Positions 32,885 through 42,782 are shown, counted from the first letter of the stretch. The stretch is 64,000 nucleotides of DNA from Microcella humidisoli (GCF_024362325.1 NZ_CP101497.1:1922001-1986000); one strand, 5' to 3'. Made by a program: numbers and translations. The notes: generated by a model from the letters alone, not told the origin.

Positions 32885-33553
32885 TCAGCGGCTGGCTGCG
32901 GCGGTGGCCGGAACGAGAGCGGCGTCGGTCGAGGGCTCCGGGAGGCGAACGCCCTTGACGATGAGCCACACGCCGAGCGAGAACTCCCAGAGCGCGATCG
33001 GCACGGCCGCGATCGAGCCCACGGGGCCGGTCTGCTCCCAGGCGCCGAGCACCACGCCGTACGACGACAGCAGCAGGAGGGGAGCGCCGATGAGCCCGAT
33101 GATCGGGATGACGCGGGGCACGAGCCGGCCGCGCAGCATGATCGTGCCGAGCAGGAAGGCGTTGATCGATGACATGAACGCGGGCCCGAGCAGGAACGCC
33201 GCGTCGTGCAGCTCGACGAGCGCGGGGGCGGCGGCCGAGTCGCCGCCGACCTCGATGAGGGCGAGCACCGCGAGCGCGCCCGAGAGGATGACGCCGGCCT
33301 CGACGACCCGCGAGGTGACGAAGCCGACCGCGAGCGTCTCGCTGACACGGCGCGCGATGGGCAGGATCGCCACAGCCGTGCCGACGCACGTGAAGGCCAG
33401 CGTGATCTCGAACACGAGGCCCCATTGGGCGAGGGCGGGCTCGGCCTCGCCGGCGAGCAGGGGGGTCTTGAGCGCGAGGGCGGGGAACGACGTGATGAAG
33501 GTGCCGAGATAGAAGATTCCTGCCCAGAGGGCGAGGCGGCGGTCGGTGGTCAT
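32885..33553 (-). CDS. DUF4386 family membrane protein
   Basis: A 222-residue membrane protein with about six hydrophobic helices. RRLALWAGIFYLGTFITSFP at the N terminus and the IMLRGRLVPRVIPIIGLIG segment are characteristic of DUF4386. No function is assigned to the family. AAAGGAC lies 5 nt before ATG 33553. The gene is divergent from a TetR regulator and shares a promoter region holding two matching operators, so it is the probable regulated target. Confidence 0.85.
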   Translation of the reverse strand: MTTDRRLALWAGIFYLGTFITSFPALALKTPLLAGEAEPALAQWGLVFEITLAFTCVGTAVAILPIARRVSETLAVGFVTSRVVEAGVILSGALAVLALIEVGGDSAAAPALVELHDAAFLLGPAFMSSINAFLLGTIMLRGRLVPRVIPIIGLIGAPLLLLSSYGVVLGAWEQTGPVGSIAAVPIALWEFSLGVWLIVKGVRLPEPSTDAALVPATAAASR

Positions 33554-33583
33554 GGTGTCCTTTCGGGATGCTCGGCACGAGTG

Positions 33584-33598
33584 GTGTACGGCGTACAC
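33584..33598. promoter_or_regulatory. TetR operator site 1
   Basis: GTGTACGGCGTACAC is a perfect 15-bp palindrome (7 + 1 + 7). Its core GTAC-GGC-GTAC matches site 2 (33619-33635) in half-site sequence and spacing. The centres are 36 bp apart. It lies between the divergent starts, 31 bp upstream of the DUF4386 start codon. Confidence 0.7.
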
Positions 33599-33599
33599 A

Positions 33600-33628
33600 T
33601 TGGCCGTGCGCCACTGTAGGCGTACGCT
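33600..33628 (+). promoter_or_regulatory. Promoter of the TetR gene (-35 TTGGCC, -10 TACGCT)
   Basis: TTGGCC (33600-33605) and TACGCT (33623-33628) are separated by exactly 17 bp. The -10 ends 7 nt before ATG 33636, so the message should be leaderless. Operator site 2 covers the -10 box and start point, which predicts autorepression. Confidence 0.6.
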
Positions 33629-33635
33629 GTACACC
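33619..33635. promoter_or_regulatory. TetR operator site 2, overlapping the -10 box
   Basis: The sequence GGCGTACGCTGTACACC has half-sites GGYGTAC and GTACRCC around a 3-bp centre, the same design as site 1. It ends one base before ATG 33636 and covers TACGCT, so binding would block the regulator's own transcription. Confidence 0.65.
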
Positions 33636-34367
33636 ATGTCAAGCGCAGACGGTCCGGCCGCACCCGCCTCCGCTCGTCGCGGCGCGCGCTCGGGCCCCCC
33701 GCTCACGCGCGCCCAGGTGCTCGCCGCGGGCGTGGCGCTCGCCGATCGCGAGGGCCTCGGCGGCCTGAGCATGCGGCACCTCTCGGCCGAGCTCGGCGTC
33801 GTGCCCATGGCCCTCTACAAGCACGTCGCCGACAAGCACGACCTCGTGGCCGGCATGATCGACCTCGTCGTCGCGGGCTATGCGGCGCCCCCACCCGGCC
33901 TCGAGTGGCGCGACGGCGTGCGCCGGCGTGTGCTGGCGGCGCGGGATGCCCTGCTCGAGCATCCCTGGCTGCGACCGGCGATCGAAGCCGCCACCGAGCG
34001 CACCCCGGCAGTGCTCGCGCACATGGACGCCGTGGCGGGTGAGCTCGCGGCCGGCGGGCTCTCGTACGACCTCGTGCACCACGCCATGCACGCCCTCGGT
34101 CATCGCATCTGGGGGTTCAGCCCGGAGGCCTTCTCGAGCCCGGTGCCGCCGAGCGCCTCGCCGGGCCCCGCGCCGTCGAGTGCGGAGCAGGAGGCGATGA
34201 TGACCGCGATGGCCGCGCGCTTCCCGCACATCGCGGCGATCGCGATCGACACCGTCGCCCGTCATCCGATGGGGGCGTGCGACGAGCAGTTCGAGTTCGA
34301 GTTCACGCTCGACCTCCTGCTCGAATCCATCGCCCGACTGCACGCCACGGGCTGGGCCTCGCGCTGA
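33636..34367 (+). CDS. TetR-family transcriptional regulator
   Basis: A 243-residue regulator. The N-terminal helix-turn-helix reads GGLSMRHLSAELGVVPMALYKHVADK (in two pieces, about residues 43-68), the pattern of the TetR C-terminal-domain (tetracycline-repressor) subgroup with ALYKHV at the recognition helix. The remainder is a helical ligand domain. The ATG at 33636 is set by the leaderless promoter. It probably represses itself and the divergent DUF4386 gene through the two operators between them. The inducer is unknown. Confidence 0.88.
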   Translation: MSSADGPAAPASARRGARSGPPLTRAQVLAAGVALADREGLGGLSMRHLSAELGVVPMALYKHVADKHDLVAGMIDLVVAGYAAPPPGLEWRDGVRRRVLAARDALLEHPWLRPAIEAATERTPAVLAHMDAVAGELAAGGLSYDLVHHAMHALGHRIWGFSPEAFSSPVPPSASPGPAPSSAEQEAMMTAMAARFPHIAAIAIDTVARHPMGACDEQFEFEFTLDLLLESIARLHATGWASR

Positions 34368-34463
34368 GCGAGAGCCTCCTCCCCAGTGGGGCGAGTTCCG
34401 ACTGGTCTCCCCGTCGGGGTGGATGCTCTCCTCCGCGCCGACGACATTGCGCATCCTCGGGTC

Positions 34464-34500
34464 GGGCGCCGGCGTTCTCCGGCACGAACCGCCGGCGCCC
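34464..34500 (+). terminator. 11-bp hairpin between the TetR and SSB genes
   Basis: GGGCGCCGGCG (34464-34474) and CGCCGGCGCCC (34490-34500) pair perfectly across a 15-nt loop, 97 nt after the TetR stop and 47 nt before the SSB start. It may end the TetR transcript or fold in the SSB leader. Smaller repeats (CCCCAGTGGGG near 34382) lie upstream. The rest of this 180-bp gap shows no gene. Confidence 0.5.
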
Positions 34501-34547
34501 ACCCGGCGCCGGTCCCGGCGTCGTCACCGAATTCTCAGGAGCACGCC

Positions 34548-35051
34548 ATGACCGACCTCATCACCCTCACCGGCCTCGTGGCCACGAACCCGCGCCACAT
34601 CGTCACGAGCGAAGGCCTCACGATCACCTCGTTTCGCCTCGCGTCGAACCAGCGGCGATTCGACCGCACCCAGAACGCGTGGGTCGATGGCGACACCAAC
34701 TGGTACACGATCACGTGCTTTCGCCAGCTCGGCACGCACGTGGCGACCTCGGTCGAGAAGGGTCAGCGCGTGATCGTGACCGGTCGCGTGCGCATCCGCG
34801 ATTGGGAGAGCGGCGAGAAGTCGGGCACGACGATCGAGATCGACGCCGAAGCGGTGGGTCACGACCTCTCGTGGGGCCGCGCGACCTTCACCCGCAGCGT
34901 GATCGCCGCGAAGAGCGAGGCACCGACCGCGGAGGCGGGAACCGACTCGTTCGACCACGGTGACGCCGGTCCCGCTGACGAGCGCGAGTCGGCGTCGGCC
35001 GACGAGCCGCAGCCGGCGCTCGCCAGGAGCGGAGCATCCACCCCGTTCTGA
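34548..35051 (+). CDS. Single-stranded DNA-binding protein (paralogue type)
   Basis: A 167-residue protein. The OB-fold core reads LTGLVATNPRH, TNWYTITCFRQLGTHVATS and GQRVIVTGRVRIRDWESG, clearly SSB. The tail ends in STPF: the last two residues match the SSB-partner-binding tip, but the usual run of aspartates (DDDIPF) is missing. This suggests a second, specialised SSB rather than the replicative one. GGAG lies 7 nt before ATG 34548. It is not beside rpsF or rpsR, as the housekeeping ssb usually is. Confidence 0.85.
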   Translation: MTDLITLTGLVATNPRHIVTSEGLTITSFRLASNQRRFDRTQNAWVDGDTNWYTITCFRQLGTHVATSVEKGQRVIVTGRVRIRDWESGEKSGTTIEIDAEAVGHDLSWGRATFTRSVIAAKSEAPTAEAGTDSFDHGDAGPADERESASADEPQPALARSGASTPF

Positions 35052-35078
35052 TCGGCGGGGCGAGCTGCTCGCATGCCG

Positions 35079-35738
35079 CTATCGAACGCGAATCCCCCCG
35101 CGCTGCCACATCGTCACGGCTGCGACGCGGGGGTTCGCGTTCTCCCCCGTGTCGAGTCCGAGCGCCACGAAGAGGCGGTTCAGCATCGTCTCCACCGCGC
35201 GCACCGTCGTGCCGCGGGCTTCGGCGAGCGCGCGGGTCGAAGCGCCCTCCGCGAGCATGCGCAGCACGTCGGCCTGCGCCGCCGTCACGGTCGGAACGCC
35301 GTCATCGGGTCGCTCGTCATCGGGGAGGGTGTCGTCATTCGCCTGCCCGGAGATCGCCCGGTGAACCGCGTCGGCGAGGTCGTCGATGCGCCCCAGCTGC
35401 GACTTCACGAGGTACACGGCCCCGGCCGGGATCTTCTCCGGGTTCGACACCGCCAGCTCGGGGGAGCGGTGCGACGTGAGCACCACGAGTCCCACCCAGG
35501 GGAACTCCTCGGCGACCTGCTGCAGCAGCTCAGACCCCGTTTCGACCGTGCCGAAGTTCAGGTCGCTCACGACGGCGTGCGGATCGACCGCGCGCACCGC
35601 CTCGAGCGCCTGCGCGACCGAGGTCGCGGCGGTCACGGCGAAGCCCTTCGCCTCCAGCCCGCCACTGACGAGCGAGAGGGTGAAGGCGTCGTCGTCGGCG
35701 ATCACGACACGCAGTTGGCGGGTGTCCGGCTCGGTCAC
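35079..35738 (-). CDS. Response regulator with LuxR-type DNA-binding domain
   Basis: A 219-residue regulator. The receiver domain has the acidic triad DDD at 15-17, phospho-acceptor D59 (AVVSDLNFG), LTSHR and VKSQ. After an acidic linker, the C-terminal helix-turn-helix is TAAQADVLRMLAEGASTRAL, a divergent LuxR type. GTG 35738 overlaps the hybrid kinase stop (GTGA). It is the probable DNA-binding output of the signalling operon encoded upstream. Confidence 0.87.
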   Translation of the reverse strand: MTEPDTRQLRVVIADDDAFTLSLVSGGLEAKGFAVTAATSVAQALEAVRAVDPHAVVSDLNFGTVETGSELLQQVAEEFPWVGLVVLTSHRSPELAVSNPEKIPAGAVYLVKSQLGRIDDLADAVHRAISGQANDDTLPDDERPDDGVPTVTAAQADVLRMLAEGASTRALAEARGTTVRAVETMLNRLFVALGLDTGENANPRVAAVTMWQRGGIRVR

Positions 35739-38413
35739 TCGGTCTCCTCGTCGTTCGATCGGTATTCGCGGAGGGTATCGTGAACGGCCCGCAGCAGCTG
35801 GCCTGTCGTGTACGGCTTCGCGAGGAACCGGGCGATCCCCATGCCCACGGCGCGCGACTCGCTGCTTCCCGAGGTGAGTCCGCTCGATGCGATGATCGGG
35901 ATGCCCGGGTGATGCTCTTCGAGGTACGCGCTCGTCGCGGCGCCGTCCATCACCGGCATCATCATGTCGGTGAGCACCAGATCCACCGGCTCCCCGCCGT
36001 TCTCGACGAGATCGATGGCCGCTCGACCGTCGGCCGCGGCGATCGTGCGGTAGCCGTGTGATTCGAGGGTGCGGGTCGTCACCCGGCGGATTGACTCCTC
36101 ATCGTCGACGACGAGCACCAGCTCGTTCTGCCCGCGGGGAATCGTGGCGCCACCGGCCGGCGCGATCTCGGTCTCATCGGTCTCGACGCGCGACTCGGGG
36201 AGGCCGACGATGAATCGAGTGCCTCGATCCGGTTCGCTGTAGACCTGCATGAAGCCACCGTGGCTGCGCACGATCGCGAGCGATGTCGCCAGACCGAGAC
36301 CCGTGCCCTTGCCCTGCATCTTGGTCGTGTAGAACGGCTCGAAGATCTTCTCGATGACCGCGGGGGCCATGCCGTGCCCGTCGTCCTCGACAGCGATCGT
36401 GATGTAGCGGCCGCGAGCCGGGGCGTGACTGACCGAGATGTAGTCGTCGTCGACCTCGAGGGTGCAGGCCGAGATGCGCAGTCGTCCCGCGCCGTTCATC
36501 GCGTCTTTCGCATTCGTGACGAGGTTGACGAGAACCTGCAGAAGCTGGGTCGGGTCGCCGATCGTCGCCGGCAGCTCGGCCGCGCGCTCGATCTCCACTG
36601 TCACCGACTTCGGCAGCACGTCACGGGCGAAGGCCACGAGTTCGTCGAGGAGCGCATCGATGTCCACCGCGATCCGCTGACCATCGACGCCTCGAGCGAA
36701 CGACAGCACTTGCTTGATCATCTCGGCACCTCGCTTGACCGAGGTCTCCATGGTCGACAGCAGTTCACGGCGGAACGGGTCCTGCTCGTCGAGCTCGAGC
36801 AGCTGCACCGACATCAGCACCGGAGTCAGCATGTTGTTGAGGTCGTGGGCGATGCCGCCCGCGAGGGTGCCGAGGCTCTCGAGCCGCTGCGCCCGGCTCC
36901 GGGCATCCTGCTCGCGTCGATACTCGGTGATGTCGGTGTTGACGGCGAAGATCGACTGCGGTTCGCCGTTGTCGTCGTAGAGCAGCTGCCAGCGGCAGTC
37001 GACGATCACCGTCCGACCATCGCGAGTGTGCTGCTCGAGCTCTCCGGCAAAGGTGCCGTTGCGCATCAGCTCCTCGAGCGCCGCCGTGCGGGCCTCGGCC
37101 TCGACCCCGATGAGCTCGAACGCGCTGCGCCCGACGGCCTCCTCGGCCGTCCAGCCATAGAGAGCGGCGGCCGCGGCGTTCCAGTAGGTCACTGTTCCAT
37201 CGAGCTCTCGCACGAGCATCGCGTCGCTCGCCCGATCGAGCAGCGCCGCCTGCTGCGCGAGCTGCTTCTGCGTGCGTCGCACGGTCTCGCGCGAGCGCTC
37301 GTCGTCGGTCACGTCGCGCACGTAGACGGCGAGGCCGCCATCGGCCGGATACGCCGTGGTCTCGAACCATCGATCGAACGGTTCGTAGTAGGCGCGATGC
37401 GTCACCCGTTCACCCGAGGCGCGAGCACGGTCGAAGGCGTCGCGATAGCCGGCGTCCACCGCGTCCGGGAAGAGCTCCCAGAGGGGCATGCTGCGCAATT
37501 GCTCCTCGTCGAACCGCAGCAGCTCGCGCGCCCGCGGGTTCGCGTACGAGAGCCGGTCCTCGCTGTCGAGGAAGTAGACCCCGTCAGAGATCGACGTGAG
37601 CGTGGCGCTCAAGCGCGACTCGAGCTCCCGCTCCCGCTCTCGCGCAGCCGCCGTGTCCGACACGTTCCAGATGGCGCCGTGGGCTCCGACGATCGTTCCG
37701 TCGTCCAGCACGTCGGCCTCGCCGAGCGTGCGCACGGTCAGCCGCTCGCCGGCGGCCGTCACCATGACCGTCTCGAGGTCGAACGGCTCGCCGTCGCTCA
37801 GGCAGCGTTCGAGCAGATCGCTGACGCCCTCGCGCGACTCATCCGGGTGCAGGGCCCAGGCGTCAGCAGTGAGGTCGTGATCGTCGTCGGCAAGACCGAG
37901 CATGCGGCGCGCTCCCTCCGACAGGACGACCTTCCGGGTCTCGGCGTCGATCGACCAGCCGCCGAACTGGGCGATCCGCCCGGCGAGGCGGACGAGCTCC
38001 TCCCCGCGCCGGATTTCGACATCGTGCCGGTCGGCCTCGGTGAGGTCGACGGCGGTGCCGAGCACAGCGAGGACGACGCCGTCGACCCGGATCGGCAGCA
38101 GGGTGATCTCCGCGACGAAGGGCTCACCGTTCGAGCGCGTTCCCGATCCGCGGTACCGGGACGGTGAGCCGCTCAGCGCCGCCTGGAAGTGCGCCACGAT
38201 CCGTTCAGGGTCGGTCGACCGCGCTGCGAGCTCATACCTCCGACCGAGGAGCTCGCGCTCCTCGAGGCCCAGGGACGCGCACAGGGTGCGATTCGCCATC
38301 AGAACCAGACCCTCGAGATCGAGCACGAAGGCCGCGTCGGGGCTCTCCCGCAGGGTGATGCGCAGCGCTCGCACGATCTCATCGAGCCGCGACGCGACCG
38401 GGTCGGGAATCAC
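35735..38413 (-). CDS. Hybrid histidine kinase with four PAS domains and a receiver
   Basis: An 892-residue soluble protein. Four PAS/PAC units lie at about 15-125, 135-255, 265-370 and 385-497. A HisKA domain has the phospho-acceptor H523 (GGIAHDLNNML), followed by a HATPase domain (NLVTNAKDAMNG, GLGLATSLAIV) and a C-terminal receiver with VLTDMMMPVMDG and FLAKPY. There is no membrane segment, so it senses a cytoplasmic signal. GTG start and stop both overlap the adjacent regulator genes (GTGA), giving a regulator, hybrid kinase, regulator operon. Confidence 0.92.
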   Translation of the reverse strand: MIPDPVASRLDEIVRALRITLRESPDAAFVLDLEGLVLMANRTLCASLGLEERELLGRRYELAARSTDPERIVAHFQAALSGSPSRYRGSGTRSNGEPFVAEITLLPIRVDGVVLAVLGTAVDLTEADRHDVEIRRGEELVRLAGRIAQFGGWSIDAETRKVVLSEGARRMLGLADDDHDLTADAWALHPDESREGVSDLLERCLSDGEPFDLETVMVTAAGERLTVRTLGEADVLDDGTIVGAHGAIWNVSDTAAARERERELESRLSATLTSISDGVYFLDSEDRLSYANPRARELLRFDEEQLRSMPLWELFPDAVDAGYRDAFDRARASGERVTHRAYYEPFDRWFETTAYPADGGLAVYVRDVTDDERSRETVRRTQKQLAQQAALLDRASDAMLVRELDGTVTYWNAAAAALYGWTAEEAVGRSAFELIGVEAEARTAALEELMRNGTFAGELEQHTRDGRTVIVDCRWQLLYDDNGEPQSIFAVNTDITEYRREQDARSRAQRLESLGTLAGGIAHDLNNMLTPVLMSVQLLELDEQDPFRRELLSTMETSVKRGAEMIKQVLSFARGVDGQRIAVDIDALLDELVAFARDVLPKSVTVEIERAAELPATIGDPTQLLQVLVNLVTNAKDAMNGAGRLRISACTLEVDDDYISVSHAPARGRYITIAVEDDGHGMAPAVIEKIFEPFYTTKMQGKGTGLGLATSLAIVRSHGGFMQVYSEPDRGTRFIVGLPESRVETDETEIAPAGGATIPRGQNELVLVVDDEESIRRVTTRTLESHGYRTIAAADGRAAIDLVENGGEPVDLVLTDMMMPVMDGAATSAYLEEHHPGIPIIASSGLTSGSSESRAVGMGIARFLAKPYTTGQLLRAVHDTLREYRSNDEETE

Positions 38414-38796
38414 GGCGCGCCGCCCGGATTCTCGAGAAGACGGCGCACGCGATCGAGGAAGTCATCGAGGTCGATGGGCTTCCGAGCGAAGTCGCTCGCC
38501 GGACCGGTCAGATCGTCAGGGGGACGCAGTTCACCACTGAGGACGAGCACGGGAAGCTCGGGTTCGCGCTCCCGCATCGATCCCAGGGTGTCGCGCACCG
38601 TTCCACCGGGCATGTTGATGTCGAGCACAACGAGGTCGGGAGCATGCTCGGCGGCCGCGGCGATGACCTCGACGGCATCCTGCGCCTCGAACACGACGTA
38701 GCCGGCGCGGGAGAGCGCCATGCGCAGGACGGCGCGCACGAGAGAGTCGTCATCGGCGATCAGCACTGATGCCGGCGACCCTTCGGGCGTGGTCAT
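38410..38796 (-). CDS. Single-domain response regulator
   Basis: A 128-residue stand-alone receiver: DDD at 15-17, phospho-acceptor D59 (LVVLDINMPGG), LVLSGE and a terminal FARKPIDLDDF. No output domain is present, so it may act by protein contact or as a phosphate relay to the hybrid kinase encoded next, whose start overlaps its stop. TACACT (38803-38808) lies 6 nt before ATG: this is the leaderless first gene of the operon. Confidence 0.9.
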   Translation of the reverse strand: MTTPEGSPASVLIADDDSLVRAVLRMALSRAGYVVFEAQDAVEVIAAAAEHAPDLVVLDINMPGGTVRDTLGSMREREPELPVLVLSGELRPPDDLTGPASDFARKPIDLDDFLDRVRRLLENPGGAP

Positions 38797-38851
38797 GCCA
38801 GAAGTGTAGGGGCGCGCTCGCGAGCGGCACAGGGTCGAGGGGCACGAATGG

Positions 38852-38869
38852 GTCCCCCGTTAGGGGGAC
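38852..38869 (-). terminator. Hairpin overlapping the stop of the membrane kinase-like gene
   Basis: GTCCCCC (38852-38858) and GGGGGAC (38863-38869) pair perfectly around a GTTA loop that contains the TAA stop (38860-38862). This compact stem probably terminates the upstream gene before the response-regulator operon. Confidence 0.55.
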
Positions 38870-40299
38870 GTCGGCCGGCCGACTCCCGCGGCGATCTGGC
38901 TCAGGTCTCGCGAGACGGCGCGCAGGTGGTCGAGCACCGAGTCGGTCAGCGACTGCGCCTGTTGCTGGTCATGGTCGCCCGACGCGTGAAAGTTCAGCGC
39001 CATGATGCACGCCGCGATGCGACCCTGCACGGGCCCGTGCATGAGGTCGGAGAGCCGACGGCGCTCGCGGTCGATCACGCGCGCGTTGTGTGATCGCAGC
39101 TCTTCGAGCTCTTCGAGCATGGCGGCCAGGCGCGCATCGGCCTCGACGTTCGCATCGGCGAGCACGATCGCGGAGAGGTAGGTTCCGCTCGCGATCGTGA
39201 GCCCGATGGCGAGCAGGGGAACGAGGAGGAGTCCATGCCAGGTGATCGGATCGATGCCGCTGTTGAGCATGAGGAAGGTCGCCACGAAGATGCCGAGCAG
39301 GGCCGCGATTCCCGTCGTGCGCTGCCCTTGCTTCTCGAGGACGTCCGGGCGGATGACGGCCACGGTCGCGGGCACGACACCGATGATGAGCGAGGCCGCC
39401 ACCGTCGAGACGATCACTTCGATGGCCGCGAGCGGCCCGAAGATTCGCCACGCGTCGAACACCACGAGCACGGTCGTCGCGACGCCCACGAGCAGAGCGG
39501 TCAGCCAGGGACGGCGGGGCGGCACCTCGAGGGCACGGCGCAGCGTGGCGCGCGACGGCGGTGGCGGAGTGGCGGGGGAGTGGGCCGAGTCGAGCAGATC
39601 AGCAGTGTCGTCATGCAGCTGCGACAGGCGGAGGCTCAGCTCGGCCACCGAGGCGCGATCGAGCGCCGACCGGCTGGCGTCGAGGCTGGACTGCAGATCG
39701 TCGAGCGCGGGAAGCAGCGAAGCGGCGATGGCATGGCGCAGCTGCTGCTGCACCTTGGTCGCGCTCGAATCGGCGAGCGGCCGCTCGCGGTTCACCTCGA
39801 ACTCGGCAACATCGAGTGCCCCGATGACGAGACGGCGCCGCTCGAACTGCGCGATCGCGTAGACGAGCGGGGGCACCCACACCAGGCTCACGATGCTCCA
39901 CACGGCCGCGCGCGTGAGGAACTCCGGGTCGACGCCCGCCACCTCGTGCGCGATCGCGCCGGCCACGATCCCGCGCAGCCCGGCGCCGAGCGCCCAGATC
40001 GCGAGGATCGTGGCGACGGGGATGATCGCGTGAACACGTCGAGCGATCGCGCCACCGAGCATGATCACGACACCCGTGACGACGTGCTGCACGAGCGCGG
40101 AGACGAGGGGCCACCACCACTCGGGGAACGGTGTGACGGTCTCGCGCAAGAGCACGAGCAACGTGCTGGGCGGCAGGAAGGCGATGAGGAGCATCCAATG
40201 GGCTGCCCATGGGCCGCCGAGCGCCTCACGAACGGTCATCGCCGGGTTTCCGCCTTCGCGTGTGCCGAGCGGGACGTGCAGCCCGGGTGGTGCCTTCAT
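38860..40299 (-). CDS. Membrane protein with a histidine-kinase-type dimerisation helix but no ATPase domain
   Basis: A 479-residue protein with about nine hydrophobic helices in two blocks (roughly 30-155 and 265-375), separated by a soluble helical segment. The C terminus has RERRRLSDLMHGPVQGRIAA with H421, which closely resembles the HisKA_3 box (RxxIARDLHDGVxQ). The protein ends 58 residues later, too soon for a HATPase domain, and the 63 bp downstream cannot hold one. It may be a sensor that is phosphorylated by, or pairs with, another kinase such as the adjacent hybrid kinase. ATG 40239 is an alternative start. Confidence 0.72.
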   Translation of the reverse strand: MKAPPGLHVPLGTREGGNPAMTVREALGGPWAAHWMLLIAFLPPSTLLVLLRETVTPFPEWWWPLVSALVQHVVTGVVIMLGGAIARRVHAIIPVATILAIWALGAGLRGIVAGAIAHEVAGVDPEFLTRAAVWSIVSLVWVPPLVYAIAQFERRRLVIGALDVAEFEVNRERPLADSSATKVQQQLRHAIAASLLPALDDLQSSLDASRSALDRASVAELSLRLSQLHDDTADLLDSAHSPATPPPPSRATLRRALEVPPRRPWLTALLVGVATTVLVVFDAWRIFGPLAAIEVIVSTVAASLIIGVVPATVAVIRPDVLEKQGQRTTGIAALLGIFVATFLMLNSGIDPITWHGLLLVPLLAIGLTIASGTYLSAIVLADANVEADARLAAMLEELEELRSHNARVIDRERRRLSDLMHGPVQGRIAACIMALNFHASGDHDQQQAQSLTDSVLDHLRAVSRDLSQIAAGVGRPTSP

Positions 40300-40316
40300 T
40301 GTGGCTTAACGCGCGA

Positions 40317-40357
40317 CGGTCGTTCCTGGTCCCACCCGAAGGGACCAGGAACGACCG
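40317..40357. repeat. Perfect 17-bp inverted repeat in a divergent intergenic region
   Basis: CGGTCGTTCCTGGTCCC (40317-40333) is followed by a 7-nt loop and its exact reverse complement (40341-40357). It starts 18 bp upstream of ATG 40299 and 240 bp upstream of the divergent lipoprotein gene, so it does not follow either gene and is not their terminator. It could be the 3' end of an unannotated small RNA, a leader structure of the kinase-like gene, or a mobile-element remnant. Confidence 0.7.
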
Positions 40358-40596
40358 CTCATCGCAGGAGTTCAGCATCGACCCGAACGATTCTGAACCA
40401 CCGGATTGTTCGCGAGCCCCCGGTGATCCCCCGATCACCCCTCGCATGTTCCGTCTCTGAATCATGCGCCCGCTGGCAACCGCTTGCAAGCAGTCGAACC
40501 GCGGCATGTTCGCATTGCGAACGAGCCCGGTGCCGAGCGCGCCGCGCCTAGAATCGACGCGAGGCCCCATGCGGCGGCCGGGAGAGGGCGGCTGAC
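40358..40596. promoter_or_regulatory. Intergenic region upstream of the DUF6993 lipoprotein
   Basis: No gene is seen. Two palindromes stand out: GCTTGCAAGC (40482-40491) and GTTCGCATTGCGAAC (40508-40522; 7 + 1 + 7, perfect). The second lies 26 bp upstream of a -10-like TAGAAT (40549-40554) and is well placed to be an operator at or above the -35 region. GGAGAGGG (40581-40588) is the ribosome site for GTG 40597. Confidence 0.5.
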
Positions 40597-41094
40597 GTGC
40601 GGGTGGTGACTCGGGCATCCTTCGGCCCCCGGCGACGCGCGGTTGCGGCCGCGACCGGCGCGGTCATCGCCGCCGTGCTGCTGGCCGGATGCGCGCCCCA
40701 AGACGTGCAGCCGATTCCCACGGCGACGCCCGTCGACACCGCGGAGCCGACTCCCACGCCGACGCCCGATCCGGAGCTCGTCGAGGGCGGCACGGCCGGC
40801 CAGAACCGGCCGTTCTTCGAGTTCGTGCTGCGCACGCTGCTCGACGAGACCCCGCAGCCCTCGACGCAGGCGCTCGTCGCGACCCTCGTGACGGCCGGCT
40901 TCGATCGGGCGGCGATGCAGGCGACGGCGGACACGACGCCGACGGGCGCGCGCGCCGACTCGATCCTGGTGTCGGTGCGCATCGGCGATCAGTGCCTCGT
41001 CGGCCAGACCGCGAACGGCGGCCTCGTCACCGAGCTGACCGACGTGCTCGGCTCGGGCGCGTGCCTGGTGGGCCGCACCGCCTCTCTAGACTGA
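40597..41094 (+). CDS. DUF6993-type lipoprotein
   Basis: A 165-residue exported lipoprotein: arginine-rich start, hydrophobic segment and lipobox LLAGC near residue 32, then a Thr/Pro-rich linker. The domain that follows (residues about 68-165, with RPFFEFVLRTLLDETP, two cysteines that could form a disulfide, and a C-terminal GSGACLVG) matches DUF6993 of Microbacteriaceae-like actinobacteria. Function is unknown. GTG 40597 is chosen by its ribosome site. The -10 box of ettA overlaps its last codons. Confidence 0.75.
   Translation: MRVVTRASFGPRRRAVAAATGAVIAAVLLAGCAPQDVQPIPTATPVDTAEPTPTPTPDPELVEGGTAGQNRPFFEFVLRTLLDETPQPSTQALVATLVTAGFDRAAMQATADTTPTGARADSILVSVRIGDQCLVGQTANGGLVTELTDVLGSGACLVGRTASLD
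41087..41092 (+). promoter_or_regulatory. -10 box for ettA, inside the end of the upstream gene
   Basis: TAGACT at 41087-41092 overlaps the last codons of the DUF6993 gene and lies 7 nt before ATG 41100. The intervening GAGGGG could serve as a weak ribosome site if transcription starts earlier. Confidence 0.5.
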
Positions 41095-41099
41095 GGGGC

Positions 41100-42782
<1,683 letters not shown>

